A model generated the notes under the pieces. That model made no database searches, had not been told where the DNA came from, and saw nothing but the letters and a program-made list of their open reading frames with translations. Of a stretch of 64,000 nucleotides of DNA, positions 44,776-54,649 are shown in pieces; within the stretch, counting starts at the first letter, position 1; each line of letters starts with the position of its first letter. The position numbers were made by a program, and so were the translations under genes. This DNA comes from Globodera rostochiensis (lineage: Eukaryota; Nematoda; Chromadorea; Rhabditida; Heteroderidae). The stretch lies in the NCBI GenBank assembly GCA_018350325.1, contig JAEVLN010000031.1, positions 603,472 to 667,471 of the forward strand, in the 5' to 3' direction.

Positions 44776-45236
44776 TTCAATTCTCCAAAAATCCCATTCT
44801 TAGGGATGTATATTTTTTCCGTTTTTTTCCGTTAAAAGGGGCATTTTAACGGAAAACGGAAAAAAGGCCCAAAAACAACGGAAAAACGGAAAACGCAATT
44901 CCGCCCATCCCTGGTGCGCATCCTTTCAGTTATTTTATCCGGTTTTTGTTACCTAAAGAAGAGCACGGACTTGGGGACCGATCGATATTTCGATCGAGAA
45001 TCTCGATATTCTCACGAGATTTCAGTATTATTTTTTTTTAATTGTGAATTTCAAAAAGTGAATTTGAGACGCAACTGCCCCTGAGAGGCAACTGGCGAGA
45101 CGCGATTGACCCGCTTACAAATTAGTCTGAGTGAGCCCAATGAGCTGAATTGAAGAGTGAATTTTGTTGAGGAAATTTAAACAGAAGATCGATTAAACGA
45201 CACAATAATTGTTGGGTTCCTTTTTGCCGTATGAAT

Positions 45237-45290
45237 TAGAGTAGGTCGGGTCCCGATTTTTCCCAAAAATCCCGGTCCCGACCTACTCTC
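45237..45290. mobile_element. 54-bp hAT-like foldback
   Basis: Ends TAGAGTAGGTCGGGTCCCG and CGGTCCCGACCTACTCTC, perfect 8-bp flanks GTATGAAT (45,229-45,236 and 45,291-45,298). Confidence 0.85.
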
Positions 45291-46049
45291 GTATGAATGT
45301 TTAATTTCCCAAAGCTCAAATCGATCTTTTGCTTTGTTTTTCCCCCGATTTTCCGGCCGACGACCGAATCTGTGCCCGGATTTTGCGAATTAAGACCCAG
45401 CCCATCGAACAATCAATCAAATTTATGGTTTATCATCAGTGAAAGTGAAAGGGGGGGGGGAAGAAAAGGTTGACCCTTTTTTTTGTAAAATAATCGAAGA
45501 GGGAATTACGATGACATGAAAACTAACTACAAACAATGAAGCTCCAAGATCAGGATATCGGGAAAAAATTGGGATTTTAAGGTGGTGTTTTTTTTCCGAT
45601 TTTTTTTTTAAATACATTTTTTCTGGTTGCACGAGATCATGATAAAAAAAACCCATTGGAGGACCTTTTGTTTTGCATTATTGAAAAAAATTCAAATCTC
45701 TACTTAAAGTCAGTCAATCTATAAAAACTTCAAAAAATTGAGAAGAATTAGGAGAATTCAACGCCAAGAGTATTTCACAAGAAAAATCCAAAAGTTATCG
45801 TCATTTTTTTGCAAAAAAAATTCAAAAAATTGGTCAAACTTTAGCCTTTATGCGCCAAAGCAAATCCCTTGTTTGACTGTCTAGCACCGCTTGCAGTTTC
45901 CTTAGACCCTTTTCTCTTGGAACTCAAGCAAAGCCTAGCTGAGCTGTTTCGATTTTTGTAAAATTTTGATCTACGAAAAAAAAACTATTTTGTTTTAATA
46001 ACAAAAACGAAAAAGATAACAAATGAAAATAAAATGATACAAATTGCTA

Positions 46050-48597
46050 TCACTCGACTCCGAGCGGTTCTTCGGCAGTCACTTCAACGCTCAAAATCAC
46101 TGTGTCGTCCTTGGCGTCATACCAGCCGTTCTTCGGGTCCATCAATTCCTAAATTTTTTGATTTTTGTTAAGGCCAGGCAAACATTTTGATTAAATCACC
46201 TCAAATTCCATGAAATTTTTAATTCCCCATTTGTTCTGCTTCAAGTTAAAAATGTGGCGGCTGATCTCCTGACTATGAATGTGGTCCTTTTTTCCCTCCT
46301 TTTGCGAAACAATTCGAAATGTTGCCGTACCGGCACAGCTCCAATTGGAATCTTAATAATTAAATGGCATGAAAATTAATATTATTTATTGTTAGTTACA
46401 GATAATGCCCACCAGTGGCTTCATCGTTACACCGAAGGTAAAAGCCAAATTGGCTTGAGTAGGTTCGCGAATTTGCCAATATTTTCCAAGAAAGCCCCTT
46501 AATGTACACGGCCTCGCTGAGTCGGTGATCGATCACGTCCGTTCGCGCAAATTCAGACACTCTTTCCATTTTGAACACAATTGTCCCTTTAGGCTTATAC
46601 GGATCTGACGACGTCCGTCGCTTAGTTGGGAATTGCAGCGGGTACGGTTCGGGCTGATCAGCGTCCGGATTCGAATAGTACTGAAACACACTCATCATCT
46701 GGTCACTCGTCAACAATCCCGACCGAACTGTCAAAAAAAAAGCAGCGTTTAACCGGATTTCTGGAGTCGAAATTAGATAAATTCTAAATTACCGTATACC
46801 CAAAATAGCGATCCTCCCCCCCCCACCCCCTAAATTAGAGTCGTCCCACTTTTTTTTGAGGGGGGGGGGGAGCCCCGGGCTCTATTTTAGGCAATACGGT
46901 ATTCAATCCAAAAACTGTAGAGCCCCCGGGCTCTATTTTAGGCAATACTTAGGCAATACGGTATCCAATCCAAAAACTGTTCCAACCAATATTTGCCGAA
47001 AAATTCTTTTGTGGGATGAGCGGAAAACAAATTTTGAAGAGTGCCGGGCCGAGCATTGCGCGTCTGTTCTCAGCCGAACGCTCTTTCCCATTTTGACAGC
47101 ATTTTTCGTCCGCCCAGCGAAGTGCCTTATAATTTATTTTTAATTAAAAGAATTTGAATTTATTAAAAAAAATATTTTTACGGCATTCCAAATTGGAAGT
47201 TCTTCGTAGATCATCAGCTGGTCACGGCCCAAAATCTCACACAATAATTTCTGATCAATTTGTAAAAATTCTTTTGAGCGGAGCAAATTTGCTGCATTCT
47301 TATCGATGTAATCCAAACAATTGCGAGCAAATTCCTTAAATATTATTTTTAAAAAATCGCTTTTTTGAAGCCAAAATTAGTTTATGGAAAAGTAAAAATT
47401 TGCAAATATTTATTAAAAATTTCAAAATTGCCCCAGCTTTACTTGACAAGGTGGTAAAGCTTTTCCAAGCGCGCGCGCCTCCTCAATCGATTGGAAAACA
47501 TTGATCAGCTTCCCTTTGGGAAAGTTAACACACGCTTTGATCAGTCCGGGCACGTTATATTTAACGGCTGAAATTAAAAGTATTTTTCAAAATTCACTAA
47601 TTTCCATATTTTGGGGAATAATTATTTATTTTCTTTCAAAACCCATGCAAATTCTCTTGAGGAATAATTCAGCCATTATATTGAAGTGTTTTCTTGTAAC
47701 CGACGAAATAACAGAAAAATTTGGCAAAATCCAAGGACGTTCAAAAATTTTGCACAACCCCAATTTTTGGGGTCAAATTTTGTGTTTACCCTAGACCGGA
47801 ACCCATGCCAAATATGATCTTCATTTTCCAAGGACATTCTTGGAAATAAGGACATTTTCAGTTTTCTAAGATCGAGGGTCCATTTCCAAGAACTGTCCTT
47901 GGCATTCAAGGACGAATACCACCCCTGTTTTAGGGATTAATTCAGTCATTTTTTTGAACTGTTTTTTTGTAACTATTGTGCCGTGGCACAACAAATCAAT
48001 AAATGTGCCGTGGCACAAACAAATCAATAAAATTTCACCCGCATAAATCACATCAAACACATTGTCCCCACTGATTCCGCTCAAATCATCCGCATAAATG
48101 AAGCTGAGCATTGCCTTGAACGCCCCCACCTCCACGTCCGGCACCTCCACGGGCTTAATCTCTTCCAAAAGAGCTCAAATAATTTTATTTAATTTTTAAA
48201 CAATATTTTCGCACTCTTTCCGCTGGCGGCGGCCTTTGCATTTTTGGCATCAAAAATGAACATTTTCTCGAACACATCGGATGCCGCCAACAGAATCAAT
48301 TTGTGCGCTGAGAGAGTCTTAAACATTTCAAAAAATGAGAATTATGAAAAGTTCAACAAAAAAGTGAGAATTATGAAAAGTTCAGCAAAAAAGTGAGAAT
48401 TGTGAAAAGTTCAGCAAAAAAGTGAGAATTATGAAAAGTTCATAAAAAAAGTGAGAATTATGAAAAGTTCAATTTATCCTCTCAAAACTCGCCTCCTTTT
48501 TGTCTCCTTCCCCCACCGAAAATTGAACGTCCGCCGTATCTTTGCCCGCGATCAACAAATGCTTCATCCGATCAACCAAATAATCCGGTTTTGCCAT
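46050..48597 (-). CDS. BTB-BACK-MATH protein, intact
   Basis: Nine exons with matching phases: 48,597-48,493; 48,317-48,215; 48,173-48,039; 47,567-47,443; 47,334-47,182; 47,125-46,987; 46,727-46,413; 46,351-46,200; 46,148-46,050. They total 1,326 nt, 441 aa. BTB about residues 20-117 ([53 protein letters not shown]). BACK about 150-250 ([43 protein letters not shown]). MATH about 297-438 (VYIKGLSWKILA, FGFYLRCND, SNWSCAGTATFRIVSQKEG, VILSVEV). Such proteins are normally CUL3 ubiquitin-ligase adaptors: BTB binds CUL3 and dimerises, MATH selects substrate. Intron 1 begins GCGAGT, the same GC donor as in the other copies. Exon 4 ends at LPPCQ because the ancestral donor is lost and an upstream one is used. 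Only fully intact member of the cluster. Confidence 0.93.
46740..46986. repeat. Expanded intron 6 with GGGCTCTATTTTAGG repeats
   Basis: The intron contains C-runs, G-runs and two copies of GAGCCCCCGGGCTCTATTTT-like sequence with TAGGCAATACGGTAT, plus TACCGTATA near its start. The frameshifted paralogue has one copy (58,098-58,135). Confidence 0.6.
48327..48476. repeat. 29-bp minisatellite in BTB intron 1 (short allele)
   Basis: About five copies of a 29-bp unit with GAATTATGAAAAGTTCA. The same array has about 12.6 copies in the paralogue at 59.1-59.5 kb. Confidence 0.85.
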
Positions 48598-48974
48598 GTT
48601 AAATTAAACAATTGAATTGTAAATACTTAAAATTAATTTTTAAAAAATTATTCAACAAAAAATCTTGTAAAAAAATGAGCTTGGAAAGTGTGAAAATTCA
48701 AGGAAATTTTTGTTTTAATTTTAACAGGAGCTCTGTGTACCATTTTTACAAACTTTATTATAATGTCCTTGTCAATTCGAAATGGTTTAAACCGGACCAC
48801 TAAAATGTATTTAAATGGTCGCAACATAAATTCTAAATAAGACAAATAAACGGAAAAAAAAATTTTGTTGGGCAAAGTCAGAAGAGAGAGTCAAATGCGA
48901 ATGCCCAACCTGAATGAATAGTGCATATTTAAATAGATAATCTTCCCCCCCCCCCTCTTCAGGGAATGTGCCTC
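48598..48974 (-). promoter_or_regulatory. 5' flank of intact BTB gene
   Basis: It contains, in gene orientation, GCATTTGACTCTC, ACAGAGCTCC and TTTCACACTTTCCAAGCTCA, all shared with the flanks at 1,600-1,947 and 59,700-60,110. TATA or initiator elements are not certain. Confidence 0.55.
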
Positions 48975-49788
48975 CGGGCAATCCGTCAATGAAGGAGACA
49001 ATCCGTCAGAGGGCAATCCGTCAGTGAAGGACAATCCGTAAGTTAAGGACAATGCGTCAGTGAAGAAGACAATCCGTCAGAGGGCAATCCGTCAGTGAAG
49101 GACAATCCGTCAGTTAAGGACAATGCGTCAGTGAAGGAGACAATCCGTCAGAGGGCAATCCGTCAGTGAAGGACAATCCGTCAGTTAAGGACAATGCGTC
49201 AGTGAAGGAGACAATCCGTCAGAGGGCAACCCGTCCGTCAATGAAGGACAATCCGTCAGTTAAGGACAATGCGTCAGTGAAGGAGACAATCCGTCAGAGG
49301 GCAACCCGTCCGTCAATGAAGGACAATCCGTCAGTTAAGGACAATGCGTCAGTGAAGGACAATCCGTCAGTTAAGGACAATCCGTCAGTTAAGGACAATC
49401 CGTCAGTTAAGGACAATCCTCAGTGAAGGACAATCCGTCAGTGAAGGACAATCCGTCAGTTAAGGACAATGCGTCTGTGAAGGACAATCCGTCAGTTAAG
49501 GACAATCCGTCAGTGAAGGACAATCCGTCAATTAAGGACAATCCGTCAGTTAAGGACAATCCGTCAGTGAAGGACAATCCGTCAGTGAAGGACAATCCGT
49601 TAGTTAAAGACAATCCGTCAGTGAAGGACAATCCGTCAGTGAAGGACAATCCGTCAGTGAAGGACAATCCGTCAGTGAAGGACAATCCGTCAGTTAAGGA
49701 CAATCCGTCAGTGAAGGACAATCCGTCAGTGAAGGACAATCCGTCAGTGAAGGACAATCCGTCAGTGAAGGACAATCCGTCAGAAAAT
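48975..49788. repeat. 18-bp minisatellite, about 45 copies
   Basis: Head-to-tail GTCAGTGAAGGACAATCC with variants GTTAAGG, AATGCG and a higher-order unit GAAGGAGACAATCCGTCAGA near its start. Being a multiple of three it yields long open frames (KDNPSV on plus, FTDGLS on minus), which I regard as repeat translations. It lies in the BTB 5' flank; the equivalent flank at 1.4-1.5 kb has only two to four copies. Confidence 0.92.
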
Positions 49789-50067
49789 TGTCACTTTTTA
49801 AAAAATATATAAATTTTTATTTGGAAAAAATCTTCTGAATATTTTAAAATTTTTTTAGAAATTGTTTCTTTTTTATCATCGAAGTTCATGGTTTTAATTA
49901 GGGTAGGACGGGACCGGTACCGGGACCGAGACGGGATTTCCCGGTTTTTTCAGGTCCCGGTCGGCAGTCCCGACCGGAACCGGGACTAAATGTACACCCC
50001 TAATGGTGGCTTCATCGAGCGACAATTTCAATCATTTTTACACGTGGGCCACCAAGTGATTCGGTGT

Positions 50068-50195
50068 CTTAGTGGTTTTTCTTCCGACAAGTCTAATGTT
50101 TTGTGTCGGTTTCAAATCCTCTTGAGTGCAACACTGATTTATTATTTTTCTATACTCACATAGGTAATCTTCCACCAATAATAAAAATGATTTAA
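50068..50195 (+). repeat. tRNA-derived SINE-like unit with 3' body
   Basis: GTGTCTTAGTGGTTTTTC (A-box-like), GTCGGTTTCAAATCCTCTTG (B box), then a body from GCAACACTGATTTATTATTT to ACCAATAATAAAAATG. The body recurs inverted at 61,961-62,036, exactly where the large inverted duplication ends. Confidence 0.6.
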
Positions 50196-50223
50196 TAGTT
50201 TTTAAATATTATGCGAGCAAAAC

Positions 50224-51120
50224 CAGGGGTGTGCACGGATACGAATTTTTGTATCCGTATCCGTCCGTCCTCAAAATCTCATATCCGTTATCCGTCCGTA
50301 TCCGTGACCTTCAAAAATCCCATATCCGGATATCCGTCCGCGGATATCCGCGGATATCCGCATTATTTCAAAATCACTAGAGTTTTGACAAAAGTTCGAA
50401 AAAAATATTTTTTTAAAGCGAATTTTTTCCGATCGCGTTATCGTCTTATTAAAATTAAATCGGAACTGATATGAATTGATTCCGGATTTTGGCGGTTCCG
50501 GGAACCGGTTCCAAAATCGGTTCCGAATTTTTCGCGGTTCCGGTTCCGGAACCGGTTCCCGGCACCGGAACCGGGAAAACACTGGGGGTGGGTCGGCGGT
50601 GCCGATAGGCGCCGCCGAGAGAAAAAATTGAATCTTTAAAGACTTATGCTAAGAAAAATCGTCTAATTTTTAGGTAATTGAGTTCTAAAATGAATTAATT
50701 CAGGGATCGTATCTGTCCTTTTTAAAGATTTGTCCTTTATTTAGCCTACACGTCCTTTTTTGTCCTTTATTTGAGTTTTCTGGAGCTTTTTGAAGAATTG
50801 AAGAGTTAAAGTGTAAAAATTAAAAATAAAAATGATATCGCGAGAGGGTATAGAACCCTCGACACAAAGTAGCATCATACTAAAACCACTAGGCCATCTT
50901 CAAGTATGAATATTTCCTTAAAACCAACTTAAGAAAATCGTTTTATTAAATTTTCCTTCAGCAATCAAAAAACAACGGATACACGGATATCCGCGGATAT
51001 TAAGGTCATATCCGTCATCCGTCCGTATCCGTGACATTCCGAAAAACCATATCCGTTATCCGTCCGTATCCGGATATATCCGCGGATATCCGGATATCCG
51101 GATGTCCGTGCACACGCCTG
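50224..51120. mobile_element. hAT-like element, GGATATCCG motif (0.9 kb)
   Basis: Ends CAGGGGTGTGCACGGATA and GTCCGTGCACACGCCTG, perfect 8-bp flanks AGCAAAAC (50,216-50,223 and 51,121-51,128). Iterated TATCCGTCCG near both ends. The interior carries a GGTTCCGGAACCGG segment, a GC-core repeat (50,592) and a minus-strand SINE-like unit (50,832-50,906). Confidence 0.9.
50832..50906 (-). repeat. tRNA-derived SINE-like unit
   Basis: Minus strand: AAGATGGCCTAGTGGTTTTA (A-box-like) and TCGAGGGTTCTATACCCTC (B box). Nested inside the element at 50,224-51,120. Confidence 0.5.
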
Positions 51121-51224
51121 AGCAAAACAAGAATAAATACAAAAATTTTTGAAACAAATTCATCACGCCTTTGAATTTTTGCTTCAGTTTCCTTAACAAA
51201 GATTGCCAATTTTTGTAAAAATTT

Positions 51225-51405
51225 CTCCGGCGGCGCCTGTCGGCACCACCGGACATCCTCCACTCTTACGTAAACCAGTTTTTTCCCTGAAATTCAGAAG
51301 CAAAATTCATAATTTTGCTAAAATTTTGATGAAATTTCTTAATAAAATAAAGTCAAAATTTCAAAAATTTTTCTCGGCGGCGCCTATCGGTACCGCCGAC
51401 CCCCA
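51225..51405. repeat. Pair of GC-core dispersed repeats
   Basis: GGCGGCGCCTGTCGGCACCA (51,230) and GGCGGCGCCTATCGGTACCG (51,375), separated by the usual AT-rich tail (AAAATTTCAAAAATTTTTCT). Confidence 0.75.
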
Positions 51406-51704
51406 CCACCTAAAAGTAAAGAAGAATCTCAAAAAAATGATATGATAAAATTAAAGTTAAAGACAATGAGGAAGATATTTTTGAATAACAAAAAAAAAAA
51501 TTTTGTTTTCAAATTTAAAATTACAAAAAAAAATTCTACCTTGAAAGTCCCGGTCCCGGTTTTTCCCAAAAGTCCCGGTCCCGTCCTACCCTAGTTTCAA
51601 TGGTGGGGGATAAAGTGTCTGACCATATGTTGTCTGCAGCATGGTTATTCCGAGTCCGCAATTTTTTGAGGTCGTCGGAGTGCATGAGCTTCGTACCTAC
51701 TTAG

Positions 51705-51767
51705 TAGAGACCGGACTTGAGCTTCGAGCGAGATCTCGAGACGAGATCTCGTCTCGACCGGTCTCTA
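51705..51767. mobile_element. 63-bp hAT-like foldback
   Basis: Ends TAGAGACCGGACTTGAGC and GTCTCGACCGGTCTCTA, perfect 8-bp flanks CTACTTAG (51,697-51,704 and 51,768-51,775). Interior AGATCTCGAGACGAGATCTC. Confidence 0.9.
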
Positions 51768-51830
51768 CTACTTAGACCAAATGTCCAACTCAATTGAAAA
51801 CTCCCGGTCCCGTGCAACTCTAGTTTAAGC

Positions 51831-52378
51831 CAGGCATGGCCATGGATATAATTTTTTAAATCCGTGTCCGGATTATCCGTGCCTTTTGTATCCGTATCGT
51901 TTGAATCCGTCTTATTTTTCGAAATTCATATCCGTATCCACTGAGAAATTGTTTCCAATTTTTTTAACCAAAAATTACGAACTTTTTTTTATCAGTACAT
52001 ATTTAATTGTCTCAATTTGTTATTTTCAACCGAAATTTAAAAAATACTGTCATACATTTTTTTCAAAAATTCTTTGTTTGTACTCATTTTAATAAAAAAA
52101 TATTGAAAAATTTATTAAAAAATCGTAAATTGAGTGGAACATTGTAAAGTGATTAAGTTTTTTGTCAAAAAGTATGCAAGACCACCGCTTTGTCCTCGGC
52201 AAAAATTTAAAAAAAATGATTATAAAAACATTGGTACTCAATACCTATACGGATATGCGCGGATTTCACTTTCATATCCGTATCCGTTTGTATCCGTCCC
52301 ATTTTTAAAACTCCGTATCCGTCCATATCCGGATAATCCGCGGATATCCGGATATGCGGATATCCGTGGCCATGCCTG
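51831..52378. mobile_element. hAT-like element, TATCCGTATCC motif (0.55 kb)
   Basis: Ends CAGGCATGGCCATGGATA and TATCCGTGGCCATGCCTG, perfect 8-bp flanks GTTTAAGC (51,823-51,830 and 52,379-52,386). Its interior motif is close to that of 50,224-51,120 although the terminal inverted repeats differ. Confidence 0.92.
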
Positions 52379-52532
52379 GTTTAAGCTAAACAAGTTCAAT
52401 GCGTACCCAATTTATCGCTATCAAATGATCATAAAAATTGTGAACATATCCACAAATTTGTAGAAAACCAATTCATTGAATTCATTTTAACAGACAATAT
52501 GGAAGAACAACACGAACGCCCCCGGCCTCATC

Positions 52533-54264
52533 TCATTTTGATGGACGGACTCCAACAGCCTTTCTCTGTGAAGGGGAAATATAACAAATGGTGCTACGCC
52601 AATTGGTGATTTGCTGCAGTTCAGAGACGGTTCCACGCCGAGTGGGGAATTGCAGCGGGTACAGCTCGGGCAGAACACTGCACGAATAGTGCAGATACAC
52701 GCTGATGATCTCGTCCCGTGTCAACACTCCGGAAGGAACTGTCAAAAGCAAAATTCAAATTCAAAGAGCAAATTTATCTTTGCCGCCCCCCCGCCATTGG
52801 TAAAATATCAACTCGTTTTTTAGTAATACATGTATTTATGATCAAAATCGGACAAAAGCTTGGGCCTAAGCCTAACGAACCTCTAACCTCTTTTGAAATT
52901 TAAGGGAAAAAACGAGTTGATTACCAATATTATCAGAAAAATTCTTTTGTGGAATGAGCGGAAAACAAATTTTGAAGAATGCCGGGCCGAGCATTTCACG
53001 TCGATTCTCCGCCGAACGCTCTTTCCCATTTTGACGGCATTGTTCGTCCGCCCAGCCAAGTGCCTAACAAATAAGTAAAAGAAAATAAATTCTAAAATAT
53101 TTTAATTTTGTTAATTAGAGAATCCGTGAAAACACGAGATAAGGAATATTTTCTATAATACAAAAATGATTTTACGGCATTCCAAATTGTAAGTTCATCA
53201 ACGATCAGCTCGTCACGGTCCAAAATCTCGCACAACATTTTTTGATCAATTTGTAAAAATTCTTTTGAGAGCATCAAAGTTTCTGCATTCTGATCGATGT
53301 AATGCAAACAATTGCGAGCGAAGTCCTTAAATAAATTTATGAAAAATTTGACTAATTCCCGATTTTTTTTTTAGCCCGGAATCACAGTCTATGGAAAAAA
53401 TTAAAATTTGCATAATATTTTAAAAAACGTTGAAAATTGCCCCACCTCTTCCCCAAGCACGCGCGCCTGCTCAATCGAGAGGAAAACATTGCGCAGTTTC
53501 CCTTTGGGAAAGTTGACACACGCTTTGACAAGTCCGGCCACGTTGTATTTATTGGCTGAAATTAAAAGTATTTTATCAAAAAATTTCAAACTTCCATACT
53601 TTGGGCAAAATATTTATTTTTTATTTTCAAAAATCATGCAAATCTTTTGGGAAATTTCTGGCATTATTTGAACTGTTTTTTGTAACTGAAATTGTGCCGT
53701 GGCACAACAAATCAATAAAATTGCACCCGCGCAAAGCACGGCGATTGCATTTTCCCCGTTCAGTCCGCTCAAATCGTCCGCATAAATGAAGCGGAGCATC
53801 GCCTTGAACGCGCCCACCTCCACGTCGGGCACCTCCACGGGCTTAATCTCTTCCGAAGGAACTAAAATAATTTTATTTAATTATCGTTATTTCATCTTAT
53901 CAAAATTTAATATTTTAAAATATTTTTTAAACAAATTTTCAGCCACCGGTCCCAGCGGCGGCCTTCGCATTTTGAGCGTCAAAACGAAACATTGCCTCAA
54001 AAACGTCTGATGCCGTCCCCATGATCAGTTTATGTGCCGGCAGCCGCTTAAACATTTCAAAATTGTAATAAATCGGACACAACAAATTTGAAATTTAAGC
54101 ATAAAAAAGTCAAATTAAATTTTGAAATAATCACATTATTCTTCCTTCGCCCCCAAAACTCGCCTCCTTTTCGTCCCCGTCCCCCACCAAAAAGTGCACA
54201 TCCGCCCCATTGCCCGCGCTCAGCAAATGCTTCATCCGATCAACCAACGCAGCTGAATTTGTAG
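52533..54264 (-). CDS. BTB-BACK protein without MATH
   Basis: Seven exons in phase: 54,264-54,164; 54,046-53,947; 53,861-53,727; 53,555-53,446; 53,325-53,176; 53,063-52,925; 52,738-52,533. From the internal ATG at 54,235 the product is 303 aa. BTB shows [35 protein letters not shown] and [24 protein letters not shown] shows [36 protein letters not shown] and [13 protein letters not shown]. The last exon ends QLQFPT-like then [20 protein letters not shown] and stops after [10 protein letters not shown]; no MATH exons follow. The first exon is preceded by TTTTCAG and opens in phase 1 ([11 protein letters not shown]), so a start exon further upstream is probable. Intron 1 has the GC donor (GCGAGT). 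No frame break. A BTB-BACK form could still dimerise and bind CUL3 but lacks the usual substrate domain. Confidence 0.82.
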
Positions 54265-54368
54265 CTGAAAATTTTTGTTTTTTGCTTTTAGATACTCAAA
54301 AACTTCAACCCAAAAATGTCCTTGAAAAATCAAAGTACCTATTTTTGTTAAGAAATAGACACAAAAAT

Positions 54369-54614
54369 TCAAATGGGCAAATATGCCTTGAAATCATTCA
54401 GTTTCGAAATTTTGGGCCTAGCCACAGTTAAAGCCAAAATACCACCACCTCCTTGGCCAGCTCCAAACAACTCGACTACTCGACCATTAAACCCTCCGAT
54501 GCCACCACCACGGCCAGTGCCAAATGAAGAGGTCCCTCTGCTTCGACCAAAGCACGGTCGGCCTCCAACAAATCCTCTGCCGCGACCGCGGCCGCGGATG
54601 TCATAGTCCATCAA
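54369..54614 (-). CDS. Gly/Arg-rich open frame upstream of BTB-BACK gene
   Basis: 81 aa starting MMDYDIRGRGRGRGFVGGRP, then CFGRSRGTSSFGTGRGGGIG and GGFNGRVVELFGAGQGGGG, ending IS..LNDFKAYLPI. RGG-type composition is common in RNA-binding proteins. It could supply the missing 5' exon of the adjacent BTB-BACK gene, but no convincing donor in the needed phase was seen. It may also be a stray fragment. Confidence 0.35.
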   Translation of the reverse strand: MMDYDIRGRGRGRGFVGGRPCFGRSRGTSSFGTGRGGGIGGFNGRVVELFGAGQGGGGILALTVARPKISKLNDFKAYLPI

Positions 54615-54649
54615 ATCAGACGATGTTTAATCAGTGAAAAATTTCAATT

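Noticed and set aside
48975..49788. Telomere or centromere satellite
   Set aside because: The array is under 1 kb, is not TTAGGC-like and is part of a duplicated gene flank.
49166..49812. Long open frames with KDNPSV or FTDGLS repeats on both strands
   Set aside because: They are translations of an 18-bp minisatellite (a multiple of three), open on both strands, without start context, and sit in a gene 5' flank.
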